Of a DNA stretch of 64,000 nucleotides, positions 53,274-62,148 are shown in pieces. The notes under the pieces are model-generated. The model saw only the letters and a program-made list of their open reading frames with translations, did no database searches and had not been told where the DNA came from. The stretch covers positions 1 through 64,000 of the forward strand of contig ONEB01000009.1 in the NCBI GenBank assembly GCA_900316745.1, in the 5' to 3' direction. The stretch is from an uncultured Eubacteriales bacterium (GTDB lineage: Bacteria; Bacillota; Clostridia; Oscillospirales; Oscillospiraceae). Position numbers and translations under genes: made by a program. Within the stretch, counting starts at the first letter, position 1; each line of letters starts with the position of its first letter.

Positions 53274-53302
53274 TTGACTTTTTAACAAACTGTTGATAAA
53301 AT
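53274..53302 (+). promoter_or_regulatory. Promoter of the first Fe-S/FAD oxidoreductase gene
   Basis: TTGACT (53274-53279), a 17-base spacer and TAAAAT (53297-53302) within TTGATAAAAT. Confidence 0.78.
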
Positions 53303-53384
53303 ATAGAAGCGTATGTTCGCACGGTTTTTGTAATTTTTGATCGGGAAAACAACCTGATCACATGAACAGGAAGGGGACACATTT

Positions 53385-56111
53385 ATGGCAAGAGAGATTC
53401 TGTTTGATCTCGGAAAAATGATCACCGACCGTCTTCCGCAGAAGCTCGGTATCAAGAAGCTGACCGAGACCGATCCGGAGTACATCATTCTGGACCGCTC
53501 GGTTCCGACGGATGAGACCGCGGAGATCATGCTCAAGATGGGCAAGCGCAAGCCCAAGACGCTTGCGGAGATCGCCCGCATCACCGGCAAGGATCCCAAG
53601 CACGTCGAGGAGCTGCTCGAAGAGGCCTGCCAGCGCGGCTCCGTCGAGTACAACTGGGAGAACCCCCAGCACGAGAAGCAGTATTACGTTCAGGTGTTCG
53701 TGCCCGGCATCGCCGAGATGACGAACATGGTGCCCTGGCAGATGGAGAAGTATCCGGAGCTGGGCGAGATGTTCAACAACATGACGTTCCTGCCGCTGGC
53801 CGGCAAGACCCATCTGATCCCTCCCGGCGGCGCCGGCGTCGGCATGCATGTCATCCCCGTCGAGAAGGCCATCGAGACGGAGAACCAGTCTCTGCCCATC
53901 GAGCACATCTCCCACTGGCTGGATAAGTACAACAACTTCTCCGTGGGCTACTGCTCCTGCCGCAACGCGCGCCGCATCACCGGCGAGGGCTCCGGCGAGA
54001 TTCAGGACGACTGCTGCATCGGTCTCGGCGACTTTGCCGATTACCTCGTCGAAACGGGCAAGGGCCGCAAGATCACCAAGGAAGAGGCTCTGGCCATCTG
54101 CCAGCGCGCCGAGGAGAACGGCTACGTCCACCAGATCACGAACATCGACGGCGAGAACAAGGTCTTCGGTCTGTGCAACTGCGACCTCGGCGTGTGCTTC
54201 GCGCTGCGCACGAGCCAGCTCTTCAACACCCAGAACCTCTCCGCCTCCGCTTACCGCGCCCATGTCGACAAGGACAACTGCGTGGCCTGCGGCAAGTGCG
54301 TCGAGGTCTGCCCGGCCGGCGCCGTGAAGCTCGGCCAGAAGCTCTGCACCAAGGACGGCCCCGTGGAGTATCCGAAGGCGGAGCAGCCCACCGGCCTCAT
54401 CTGGGGCAAGGACAAGTGGAACTTCAACTATGTCGAAGACAACCGCAAGAACTGCTGGGAGTCCGGCACCGCGCCCTGCAAGACCGCGTGCCCGGCCCAC
54501 ATCGCCATCCAGGGCTACATCAAGCTCGCCAAGGAAGGCCGTTATCTCGACGCTCTGAAGCTCATCAAGCAGGATAACCCGTTCCCGTCCGTCTGCGGCT
54601 ATGTCTGCAACCGCCGCTGCGAGGACGCCTGCACGCGCGGCTCTCTGGACAAGGCCGTCGCCATCGACGAGATCAAAAAGTTCATCGCCGAGCAGGACCT
54701 CAAGAGCAAGGACCGCTACATCACCGAGCCCATCCGCCGTCGTCCCATTGACAAGGACTACGAGGAGAAGATCGCCATCATCGGCGCCGGCCCCGCCGGC
54801 CTGAGCTGCGCTTACTATCTCGCGCGCATGGGCTATGTGAACGTCACCGTGTTCGACCGTAACAAGGAGCCCGGCGGCATGCTCGTCATGGGCATCCCGA
54901 GCTATCGCCTCGACCGCAAGGCGCTCAAGGGTGAGATCGACGTCCTGAAGAAGATGGGCGTCAAGTTCAAGATGAACACCGAGGTCGGCCGCGACATCAC
55001 CATCCAGAAGCTGCGCGAGCAGGGCTACAAGGGCTTCTATGTCGCCATCGGCGCGCAGAAGAGCTCCAAGCTGAATGTTCCCGGCGAGGATCTTTCCGGC
55101 GTGTTCGGCGGCGTGGACTTCCTGCGCGAGGTCAACCTCGGCAACAAGCCCGCCATCGGCAAGAAGTGCGCCGTCATCGGCGGCGGCAACGTCGCGATGG
55201 ACGTCTGCCGCACGGCTGTCCGTCTGGGCGCCGAGACCTACGTCGTCTACCGCCGCAGCGAAGCTGAGATGCCCGCTGATAAGGAAGAGGTCGCCGAGGC
55301 CATGGCCGAGGGCGTCAAGTTCCGCTATCTCTCCGCTCCCGTGGAGATCGAGGGCACGGCTGCCGGCAAGGTCAGCGGCCTGAAGGTCGAGATCATGGAG
55401 CTGGGCGAGCCCGACGAGAAGGGCCGCCGCGCACCCGTGGGCACCGGCAAGTTCGAGACCATCAAGGTCAACTCCGTCATCGCCGCCGTCGGTCAGGCCA
55501 TCGACTGGGGCGAGCTCGATGTGGGTGAGCTGAAAACCGGCAAGAAGGGCAACGCCGAGGCCGACGCTGTCACCTATCAGACGGCGCAGAAGGACATCTT
55601 CGTCGGCGGCGACGTCTACACCGGCCCGAAGTTCGCCATCGACGCGATCGCAGCCGGCCGCGAGGGCGCCGAAAGCCTGCACCGCTTTGTGCAGCCCGGC
55701 CAGAGCCTCACGATCAGCCGCAACCTGCGTGAGTTCTATGAGCTCGACAAGGACAACATCCTCGTCGACACCGACTGCTTCGACACCCCGGCGCGTCAGC
55801 CGATCCTGCACGACGCAAAGAAGGCCAAGACCTTCCAGCACGACCGCCTCACGTTCACCGAGGATCAGGTCAAGGCGGAAGCCAGCCGCTGCCTCGGCTG
55901 CGGCGTGAGCGTTGTCGACACGAACCGCTGCATCGGCTGCGGTCTGTGCACCACGAAGTGCATGTTCGACGCCATCCACCTGCACCGTGACGTGCCTGAG
56001 GCTTCCACCATGGTCAAGTGCGACGACAAGGTCGGCGCGCTGCTGAAGAATGTCGGCAAGATCGCCGTCAGATCCGGTAAGCAGACCATCATCAAGAAGC
56101 TCAGCAAATAA
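53385..56111 (+). CDS. Multi-cluster Fe-S / FAD pyridine-nucleotide oxidoreductase, copy 1
   Basis: A 908-residue cytoplasmic flavoprotein. Residues about 1-100 include a winged-helix-like segment (KTLAEIARITGKDPKHVEELL). A Cys-rich region at about 185-290 follows (YCSCRNARR, DDCCIG, CNCDLGVC), then a ferredoxin motif CVACGKCVEVCPAG. A GltD/NfnB-like core comes next: N-terminal clusters (CKTACPAHIAIQGY, CGYVCNRRCEDAC), FAD site IGAGPAGLSCAYYLA and NAD(P) site VIGGGNVAMDV. The C-terminus carries ferredoxin CIGCGLCTTKCMFDAIHL. It likely moves electrons between NAD(P)H and ferredoxin or a partner; the partner is unknown. ATG 53385 begins MAREILFDLGKM. Confidence 0.85.
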   Translation: MAREILFDLGKMITDRLPQKLGIKKLTETDPEYIILDRSVPTDETAEIMLKMGKRKPKTLAEIARITGKDPKHVEELLEEACQRGSVEYNWENPQHEKQYYVQVFVPGIAEMTNMVPWQMEKYPELGEMFNNMTFLPLAGKTHLIPPGGAGVGMHVIPVEKAIETENQSLPIEHISHWLDKYNNFSVGYCSCRNARRITGEGSGEIQDDCCIGLGDFADYLVETGKGRKITKEEALAICQRAEENGYVHQITNIDGENKVFGLCNCDLGVCFALRTSQLFNTQNLSASAYRAHVDKDNCVACGKCVEVCPAGAVKLGQKLCTKDGPVEYPKAEQPTGLIWGKDKWNFNYVEDNRKNCWESGTAPCKTACPAHIAIQGYIKLAKEGRYLDALKLIKQDNPFPSVCGYVCNRRCEDACTRGSLDKAVAIDEIKKFIAEQDLKSKDRYITEPIRRRPIDKDYEEKIAIIGAGPAGLSCAYYLARMGYVNVTVFDRNKEPGGMLVMGIPSYRLDRKALKGEIDVLKKMGVKFKMNTEVGRDITIQKLREQGYKGFYVAIGAQKSSKLNVPGEDLSGVFGGVDFLREVNLGNKPAIGKKCAVIGGGNVAMDVCRTAVRLGAETYVVYRRSEAEMPADKEEVAEAMAEGVKFRYLSAPVEIEGTAAGKVSGLKVEIMELGEPDEKGRRAPVGTGKFETIKVNSVIAAVGQAIDWGELDVGELKTGKKGNAEADAVTYQTAQKDIFVGGDVYTGPKFAIDAIAAGREGAESLHRFVQPGQSLTISRNLREFYELDKDNILVDTDCFDTPARQPILHDAKKAKTFQHDRLTFTEDQVKAEASRCLGCGVSVVDTNRCIGCGLCTTKCMFDAIHLHRDVPEASTMVKCDDKVGALLKNVGKIAVRSGKQTIIKKLSK

Positions 56112-56127
56112 GATAGCGCTTCCCCGA

Positions 56128-56159
56128 GCGGGTGCTGTTTATGACAGCACCCGCTTCTT
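56128..56159 (+). terminator. Probable terminator between the two oxidoreductase genes
   Basis: Perfect 11-bp stem GCGGGTGCTGT / ACAGCACCCGC with a 5-base loop. The following T content is patchy, so it is a weaker terminator. Confidence 0.65.
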
Positions 56160-56173
56160 ATGTCGCTTTTCCG

Positions 56174-56202
56174 TTGACTTTGCGTCAAAATGCTGATAAA
56201 AT
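56174..56202 (+). promoter_or_regulatory. Promoter of the second oxidoreductase gene
   Basis: TTGACT (56174-56179), a 17-base spacer and TAAAAT (56197-56202) in the same TGATAAAAT context as copy 1: a duplicated promoter with a diverged spacer. Confidence 0.78.
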
Positions 56203-56263
56203 GATAGCTGTACCAATGTGTGTTTTCGGAATGATAATAGAGTTGAAAGGGGAAACAAAGACT

Positions 56264-58993
56264 ATGGCAAGAGAAATACTGTTCAAACTCGGTAAAATGA
56301 TTACCGACCGCCTTCCGTACAAGTTCGGCATCAAAAAGCTGACCGAGGAGGATCCGGAATACATCATCCTCGATCGCGCGCTCGAAAGTGACGAGCAGGC
56401 GGAGATCATGCTGAAGATGGGTCTGCGCAAGCCCAAGACGCTCGCCGAGATCGCGCGTCTGACCGGCAAGGACCCGAAGCACGTGGAAGAGCTCCTGATG
56501 AAGGCGGCCAAGACCGGCGCGGTCGAGTACAACTGGGAAAACCCGCAGCGCGAGAAGCAGTACTATGTCCAGGTATTCGTGCCCGGCATCGCCGAGATGA
56601 CGAACATGACGCCGTTCCTCATGGAGAAGTATCCGGAGCTGGGCGAGAAGTTCAACGACATGACGTTCCTCCCGCTCGCGGGCATCACGCATCTGGTGCC
56701 TCCCGGCGGCGCGGGCGTCGGCATGCATGTCATCCCGGTCGAGAGCGCCATTCCCGCGAAGAACGTGACCATGGACATCGAGCACATTTCGCACTGGCTC
56801 GATAAATACGAGGGCAAGATCAACGTCGGCTACTGCTCCTGCCGCAACGCGCGGCGCATCAAGGGCGAGGGCTCCGGCGAGCTGCAGGACGAGTGCTGCA
56901 TCGGCGTCGGCGACTTTGCCGACTACATGTATGAGTCCGGCCGCGGCCGCAACATCACCAAGGAAGAGGCGCTGCAGATCATCAAGCGCGCCGAGGAAAA
57001 CGGCTACGTCCACCAGACCACGAATATCGACGGCAAGGACAAGATCTTTGCCATCTGCAACTGCGATCTCGGCGTGTGCTTTGCGCTGCGCACGAGCCAG
57101 CTGTTCAACACGCCGAACCTCTCCGCTTCGGCCTATCGCGCCCACGTCGACAAGGACGCCTGCGTGGCCTGCGGCAAGTGCGTGGAGGTATGTCCCGCCG
57201 GCGCCGTGAAGCTCGGTCAGAAGCTGTGTACCAAGCAGGGCGAGGTCGAGTATCCGAAGCAGGATCTGCCGGGCCTCATCTGGGGCAAGGACAAGTGGAA
57301 CTTCAACTATGTCGCGGACAACCGCAAGAACTGCTGGGAGTCCGGCACCGCGCCCTGCAAGACCGCGTGCCCGGCGCACATCGCCATCCAGGGCTACATC
57401 AAGCTCGCCAAGGAGGGCCGCTATCTCGACGCTCTGAAGCTCATCAAGCAGGATAACCCGTTCCCGTCCGTCTGCGGCTATGTCTGCAACCGCCGCTGCG
57501 AGGACGCCTGCACGCGCGGCGCGCTCGACAAGGCCGTCGCCATCGACGAGATCAAAAAGTTCATCGCCGAGCAGGATCTCAAGAGCAAGGATCGCTACAT
57601 CCCGGAGCCGAAATATCGTCGTCCCGTCGATATCCCCTATGAGCAGAAGGTCGCCGTCATCGGCGCCGGCCCCGCGGGTCTGAGCTGCGCGTACTACCTC
57701 GCGAACATGGGCTATCTGAATGTGACCGTGTTTGACCGCAACAAGGAGCCCGGCGGCATGCTCGTCATGGGCATCCCGAGCTATCGCCTTGACCGCAAGG
57801 CGCTCAAGGGCGAGATCGACGTCCTCAAGAAGATGGGCGTCAAGTTCAAGATGAACACCGAGGTGGGCCGCGACATCACCATCGACAAGCTCCGCAAACA
57901 GGGCTACAAGGCGTTCTACGTCGCCATCGGCGCGCAGAAGAGCTCCAAGCTGAATGTTCCTGGCGAGGACCTTTCCGGCGTGTTCGGCGGCGTGGACTTC
58001 CTGCGTGAAGTGAACCTCGGCAACAAGCCCGCCGTCGGCAAGAAGTGCGCCGTCATCGGCGGCGGCAACGTCGCGATGGACGTCTGCCGCACGGCTGTCC
58101 GTCTGGGCGCTGAGACCTACGTCGTCTATCGCCGCAGCGAGGCCGAGATGCCCGCCGATAAGGAAGAGGTCGCCGAGGCGCTCGAAGAGGGCGTGAAGTT
58201 CTGCTACCTCAACGCACCCGTGGAGATCACCGGCACCAAGACCGGCAAGGTCAACGGTCTCAAGGTCGAGATCATGGAGCTGGGCGAGCCCGACGAGAAG
58301 GGAAGAAGAAAGCCCGTCGGCACCGGCAAGTTCGAGACCCTCAAGGTCGACTCCGTCATCAGCGCGGTCGGCCAGGTCATCGACTGGGGCGAGCTCGATG
58401 TGGGCGCGCTGAAGAGAGGCCAGAAGGGCAACGCCATCGCCGATCCCGTCACCTACCAGACCGAGCAGGACGATATCTTCGTCGGCGGCGACGTCTACAC
58501 CGGCCCGAAGTTCGCCATTGACGCGATCGCGGCCGGCCGCGAGGGCGCCGAGTCCATCCACCGCTTCGTCAACGACGGCCAGAGCCTCACGATCGGCCGT
58601 AACCTCCGCGAGTTCTATGAGCTCGATAAGGACAACATCGTCCTCAGCGTCGACTGCTTCGATACGCCTGCCCGCCAGCCGATCCTGCACGACGCGAAAA
58701 AGGCCAAGACCTTCCAGCACGACCGCCTCACCTTTACGGAAGAGCAGGTCAAGGCGGAAGCGTCCCGCTGCCTCGGCTGCGGCGTGAGCGTCGTCGATCC
58801 GAACCGCTGCATCGGCTGCGGCCTGTGCACCACGCGCTGCATGTTCGACGCCATCCACCTGCACCGCGACCATCCGGAGGCCTCCGAGGGCTTCGTGGCC
58901 TGCGAGGACCGCATCCCCGCGCTGCTGCCGTACGTCGCGAAGAAGGCCGGCACCATCGCCATCAAGAAGATGAAGGACGTTGTGGCGAAGTAA
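56264..58993 (+). CDS. Multi-cluster Fe-S / FAD pyridine-nucleotide oxidoreductase, copy 2
   Basis: A 909-residue paralog of the preceding gene, with the same domain order and all the same cysteine motifs (YCSCRNARR, DECCIG, CNCDLGVC, CVACGKCVEVCPAG, CIGCGLCTTRCMFDAIHL). Long stretches are identical, notably around the flavin core. Differences cluster in the N-terminal ~100 residues, the region before the FAD site and the C-terminal 35. ATG 56264 is taken because AAAGGGGA precedes it and the protein start matches copy 1; an in-frame extension to 56132 is rejected. Its own promoter and terminator imply independent control. Confidence 0.85.
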   Translation: MAREILFKLGKMITDRLPYKFGIKKLTEEDPEYIILDRALESDEQAEIMLKMGLRKPKTLAEIARLTGKDPKHVEELLMKAAKTGAVEYNWENPQREKQYYVQVFVPGIAEMTNMTPFLMEKYPELGEKFNDMTFLPLAGITHLVPPGGAGVGMHVIPVESAIPAKNVTMDIEHISHWLDKYEGKINVGYCSCRNARRIKGEGSGELQDECCIGVGDFADYMYESGRGRNITKEEALQIIKRAEENGYVHQTTNIDGKDKIFAICNCDLGVCFALRTSQLFNTPNLSASAYRAHVDKDACVACGKCVEVCPAGAVKLGQKLCTKQGEVEYPKQDLPGLIWGKDKWNFNYVADNRKNCWESGTAPCKTACPAHIAIQGYIKLAKEGRYLDALKLIKQDNPFPSVCGYVCNRRCEDACTRGALDKAVAIDEIKKFIAEQDLKSKDRYIPEPKYRRPVDIPYEQKVAVIGAGPAGLSCAYYLANMGYLNVTVFDRNKEPGGMLVMGIPSYRLDRKALKGEIDVLKKMGVKFKMNTEVGRDITIDKLRKQGYKAFYVAIGAQKSSKLNVPGEDLSGVFGGVDFLREVNLGNKPAVGKKCAVIGGGNVAMDVCRTAVRLGAETYVVYRRSEAEMPADKEEVAEALEEGVKFCYLNAPVEITGTKTGKVNGLKVEIMELGEPDEKGRRKPVGTGKFETLKVDSVISAVGQVIDWGELDVGALKRGQKGNAIADPVTYQTEQDDIFVGGDVYTGPKFAIDAIAAGREGAESIHRFVNDGQSLTIGRNLREFYELDKDNIVLSVDCFDTPARQPILHDAKKAKTFQHDRLTFTEEQVKAEASRCLGCGVSVVDPNRCIGCGLCTTRCMFDAIHLHRDHPEASEGFVACEDRIPALLPYVAKKAGTIAIKKMKDVVAK

Positions 58994-59010
58994 TTCCCGC
59001 TCTAAGACCC

Positions 59011-59045
59011 AAACATCCCCCTGCAAAACGCAGGGGGATGTTTTT
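59011..59045 (+). terminator. Terminator of the second oxidoreductase gene
   Basis: Stem AACATCCCCCTGC / GCAGGGGGATGTT with an AAAA loop and a T-run. Confidence 0.92.
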
Positions 59046-59058
59046 ATGTGACTAACGG

Positions 59059-59087
59059 TTGAAAATCGCCGCGCGCTGTGCTACAAT
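59059..59087 (+). promoter_or_regulatory. Promoter of the hypA-like gene
   Basis: TTGAAA (59059-59064), a 17-base spacer and TACAAT (59082-59087) preceded by TGC (extended -10). Confidence 0.78.
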
Positions 59088-59120
59088 GGCGAAAATGACA
59101 CAAACAAAGGAGTGCTTACT

Positions 59121-59468
59121 ATGCACGAACTGGGAACCGTTTTCTATGTCCTCGACCGCGTGGAGGAGCTTGTTCAGGAAAATCACCTCGAAGAGGTGGG
59201 CAGCGTCACGCTGGAGGTCGGCGAGGTCAGCGGCATTATCCCCGAGTATCTCACGGACTGCTGGAAGTGGGCAGTGAAAAAGCGCACCAAGCCCCTGCAG
59301 AACGCCGAGCTGAAGATCGAAAAACTCGAAGCCGTCACCTACTGTCAGGACTGCGAGAAAACATATCCGACCATGAAATACGCCAAGATCTGTCCCTACT
59401 GCAAGAGCGAGCGGACGTATCTCGTCACAGGAAACGAGTATAACATCAAAGAGATCGAAGCCCGATAA
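59121..59468 (+). CDS. hypA: HypA-like nickel-insertion/zinc-binding protein
   Basis: A 115-residue protein of the HypA/HybF family. It starts MHE, with nickel-binding H2 and E3, and carries the structural zinc site C75xxC78 and C91xxC94. HypA delivers nickel to [NiFe]-hydrogenase or urease. No hypB-F or hydrogenase gene is near, so it is an orphan here. ATG 59121 is preferred over GTG 59112 because AAAGGAGT lies at the right distance and MHE is required for function. The sequence is somewhat diverged (MHELGTVFYVL), so a nickel role is likely but not proven. Confidence 0.82.
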   Translation: MHELGTVFYVLDRVEELVQENHLEEVGSVTLEVGEVSGIIPEYLTDCWKWAVKKRTKPLQNAELKIEKLEAVTYCQDCEKTYPTMKYAKICPYCKSERTYLVTGNEYNIKEIEAR

Positions 59469-59505
59469 CAAAAAACCCGGAACCGAACGGTTCCGGGCTT
59501 TTTTT
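59469..59505. terminator. Bidirectional terminator between hypA and the RluA-family gene
   Basis: Perfect stem CCCGGAACCG / CGGTTCCGGG with an AA loop, A-run on the left and T-run on the right. It serves both convergent genes. Confidence 0.9.
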
Positions 59506-60142
59506 ATGCTTCAAATTCCGTCCACGGCGCAACCGCCGGGGGCTCTTTTTCGAAGAACAGGATCTCGCCTGTCTCCGGGTGGGCGAAGTGCAGCGCGTGT
59601 GACCACAGGGCGATGAAGCCGTTGTCCGGCAGCGTGCTGTATTTTTTATCGCCCCAGAGGGGGAGACCGCGGTGCGAAAACTGGCAGCGGATCTGGTGTG
59701 TGCGGCCGGTCTGGAGGTAGATCTTCACGAGCGAGAGCCCGCGCTCTGCCGCGAGCGTCTCATAGTCGAGCACAGCCTCCTGCACGCCCTTGCCGGGCTT
59801 TTGCGCCACGTAGGTTTTGCGCTCGTTCGGGTCGCGCGCGAGCAGATCCCGCATCGTGCCTGCCCCGGGCTCCGGCGCGCCGTGCACGACGGCGAGATAG
59901 GTCTTGCCGAAGTCATGCGCGCGGATCTGCTCGGAGAGCTTCGAGGCCGCCTGCGGCGTGCGCGCCAGCACCATCAGCCCCGATACTACGCGGTCTAAGC
60001 GGTGCACGGTGCGGACACAGGCATTCTCGTCACCGAGCGCCGCGCGCACGAGCTCCGGCATGCCGCCGGGCTCGTCGGTCGAGAGCACGCCCGCGGGCTT
60101 CACCGCAACCAGAATCTGCTTGTCCTGATACAGAATATCCAC
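59504..60142 (-). CDS. RluA-family pseudouridine synthase
   Basis: A 212-residue RNA-modifying enzyme that isomerises uridine to pseudouridine in rRNA or tRNA. Catalytic D50 sits in VHRLDRVVSGLMVL, and the LQTGRTHQIRCQFSHRG motif is present. There is no S4 domain, so it is a short RluA-type member; the target nucleotide cannot be assigned. GTG start at 60142 with a strong AAGGAGGT 5-6 bases upstream. It lies 19 bases after potCD on the same strand and may be read from that operon. Confidence 0.92.
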   Translation of the reverse strand: MDILYQDKQILVAVKPAGVLSTDEPGGMPELVRAALGDENACVRTVHRLDRVVSGLMVLARTPQAASKLSEQIRAHDFGKTYLAVVHGAPEPGAGTMRDLLARDPNERKTYVAQKPGKGVQEAVLDYETLAAERGLSLVKIYLQTGRTHQIRCQFSHRGLPLWGDKKYSTLPDNGFIALWSHALHFAHPETGEILFFEKEPPAVAPWTEFEA

Positions 60143-60161
60143 AGGCGCACCTCCTTGTGTG

Positions 60162-62147
60162 TCAGTTAATCTTTAGGGTTTCCCACAATTCGTTCATGTA
60201 ATCCAGCATTTCCTGCGGGAGCGAGCGGTATGCGTACTTGTTGTAGAGCTCCGAGAAATCGCCGATGTCGGGATAGAGAATCTCCATGGCGTCCTCGCCG
60301 AGCTCCTCGATGTAGTCCTCGTTCTCGTAGACGATGCGGTTCGGGGACGCGTAGTAGATGTACTCCGCGTTCGCCACGGCGGGCTCTTCGCTCAGCATGT
60401 AGTTGATGAAGATCTCCGCCAGCTCCTGATCCTGACAGCCTTTCGGGATGCACATGGCGTCGACGAAGAAGTTTGTCGGCTCAGGATAGTAGAACTGCAG
60501 GTCCACGTTCTCGGACTCGGCGTCCAGCATGATGAAGTAGTCGCCCGCGTAGTATGCGGAGATGGCGGCTTCGCCGGACTCCATCATGTTGTAGATCTCG
60601 TCCATGACATAGCTCTTGACAAGACCGTGCTGCGCGACGAGATCGCTCAGCGCTGCGTCCCACACGGCGTGGTCCGAGGTGTTCACGTCGGCGTTCGCGC
60701 GATACATGGCGGTGCCGAAGGCGTCGCGGGGATTGTTAAACTGCAGGATGTTGCCCGCGTACTTCTCGTTCCACATCAGATCCCAGCTGCCCACGTCGGC
60801 GGGATCGACCTGATTCGCGTCATAGATGATGCCGACGATGCCGTAGGTGTAGGGGACGGAGTACAGGTCGTCCGGGTCGTAGTAGAGGCCCCGGAAGCTC
60901 TCGTCGATGTACTCGTAGTTCGGGATGTTCTCAAAGTTCAGCGGCAGGAGCATATCCTCCTCGAGCATGCGCGCGATCATGTAGTCCGAGGGGACCACAA
61001 CGTCGTAGCTCACGGCGCCGCTTTTGAGCTTGGCGTACATGTCCTCGTTCGAGGCGTAGGTGTCGTAGTTGACCTTCACGGGCTGGCCGTAGGTCTCCTC
61101 ATACCATTCCTCGAACGCCTTGATGGTGTCCAGCGTGTCGTCCGCGCCGTCGGAGATGTATTCGCCCCAGTTGTACACGTTCAGCACGCGCGGAGGCGGG
61201 TGGCTGCCGGCGATGGCGATCACGGCGATCAGAAGCACGACCGCGCCCATGAGACCGGCGACGATCTTCATGCCGCGGGCGTTGGGGTCCTGCGCCCGGC
61301 GGGGCTTGCGCGCCTGCTTTTTGCTGCGCTTTGCCGCGCGCGCCTCGCGGATGCGGCGGCTGTCGTCCTCGTCAACGATGTTCGTCATCAGAAGCAGCGC
61401 GAGGATCGCAAAGAAGATGATCGTCGCGAGGGCGTACATCTTCGGCGTGACGGTTTTCTTCGTCATGTTGTAGATGCGGATCGGCAGCGTCTGGAAGCCG
61501 TTGCCCTGCGTGAAGTAGCTGATCACGAAGTCGTCGAGCGAGAGCGTGAACGCCATCAGCATGCCCGTGATCACGCCCGGGAGAATCTCGGGGATCTCCA
61601 CGCGGAAGAACGCGCGCACCGGCGTGCATCCGAGATCCATCGCGGCCTCCGGCAGGGAGGGGTCCATCTGCTGGAGCTTCGGCAGCACCTGCAGGATGAC
61701 GTAGGGCAGACAGAACGTGATGTGCGCGATGAGCATCGTCCAGAAGCTCAGACTCGTCGCGAGCCCGAACAGCTGTCCCACGAACACGAACATGAGCATC
61801 AGCGAGATGCCGGTGATGATGTCCGGGTTCATCATGGGGATGTTCGTCACGGTGTCGAGCGCGGCCTTGAGATATCTTTTGCGCAGCCGGTTGATGCCGA
61901 CGGCGGCAGCCGTGCCCATCACGGTGGAGATGATCGAGGCGCATACGGCGAGGATGAGCGTGTTTTCCAGCGCGCGCAGCGTCTCCGCGTCGCGAAACAG
62001 CTCCTTGTACCAGTGCAGCGAGAATTCCGAGAACACGGAAAGACTCTTGGCACTGTTGAAGCTGAACACGAGCAGGATCAGAATCGGCGCGAAGAGGAAG
62101 AGAAAGACCAGCGCGGTGTAGATCTTGGCGGCGGGTTTCATTTTCAT
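60162..62147 (-). CDS. potCD: Fused polyamine ABC permease-binding protein (PotC-PotD)
   Basis: A 661-residue fusion. Residues about 1-265 are the PotC permease (six TM, with the EAA-like loop EAAMDLGCTPVRAFFRVEIPEILPGV). A charged linker and one extra TM (near 295-315) follow. Then comes the PotD binding domain (LNVYNWGEYISDGADDTLDTIKAFEEWY, YDVVVPSDYMIARML), held outside the membrane. ATG 62147 is one base after the potB stop and has GGGAGGTG upstream. Fused PotCD proteins are known in Firmicutes. It should import spermidine or putrescine with PotA/PotB. Confidence 0.93.
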   Translation of the reverse strand: MKMKPAAKIYTALVFLFLFAPILILLVFSFNSAKSLSVFSEFSLHWYKELFRDAETLRALENTLILAVCASIISTVMGTAAAVGINRLRKRYLKAALDTVTNIPMMNPDIITGISLMLMFVFVGQLFGLATSLSFWTMLIAHITFCLPYVILQVLPKLQQMDPSLPEAAMDLGCTPVRAFFRVEIPEILPGVITGMLMAFTLSLDDFVISYFTQGNGFQTLPIRIYNMTKKTVTPKMYALATIIFFAILALLLMTNIVDEDDSRRIREARAAKRSKKQARKPRRAQDPNARGMKIVAGLMGAVVLLIAVIAIAGSHPPPRVLNVYNWGEYISDGADDTLDTIKAFEEWYEETYGQPVKVNYDTYASNEDMYAKLKSGAVSYDVVVPSDYMIARMLEEDMLLPLNFENIPNYEYIDESFRGLYYDPDDLYSVPYTYGIVGIIYDANQVDPADVGSWDLMWNEKYAGNILQFNNPRDAFGTAMYRANADVNTSDHAVWDAALSDLVAQHGLVKSYVMDEIYNMMESGEAAISAYYAGDYFIMLDAESENVDLQFYYPEPTNFFVDAMCIPKGCQDQELAEIFINYMLSEEPAVANAEYIYYASPNRIVYENEDYIEELGEDAMEILYPDIGDFSELYNKYAYRSLPQEMLDYMNELWETLKIN

Positions 62148-62148
62148 C

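Noticed and set aside
55865..59026. A 1053-codon minus-strand frame, and an 875-codon frame at 53358-55985, opposite the oxidoreductases
   Set aside because: Their similarity to each other just reflects the similarity of the two plus-strand paralogs.
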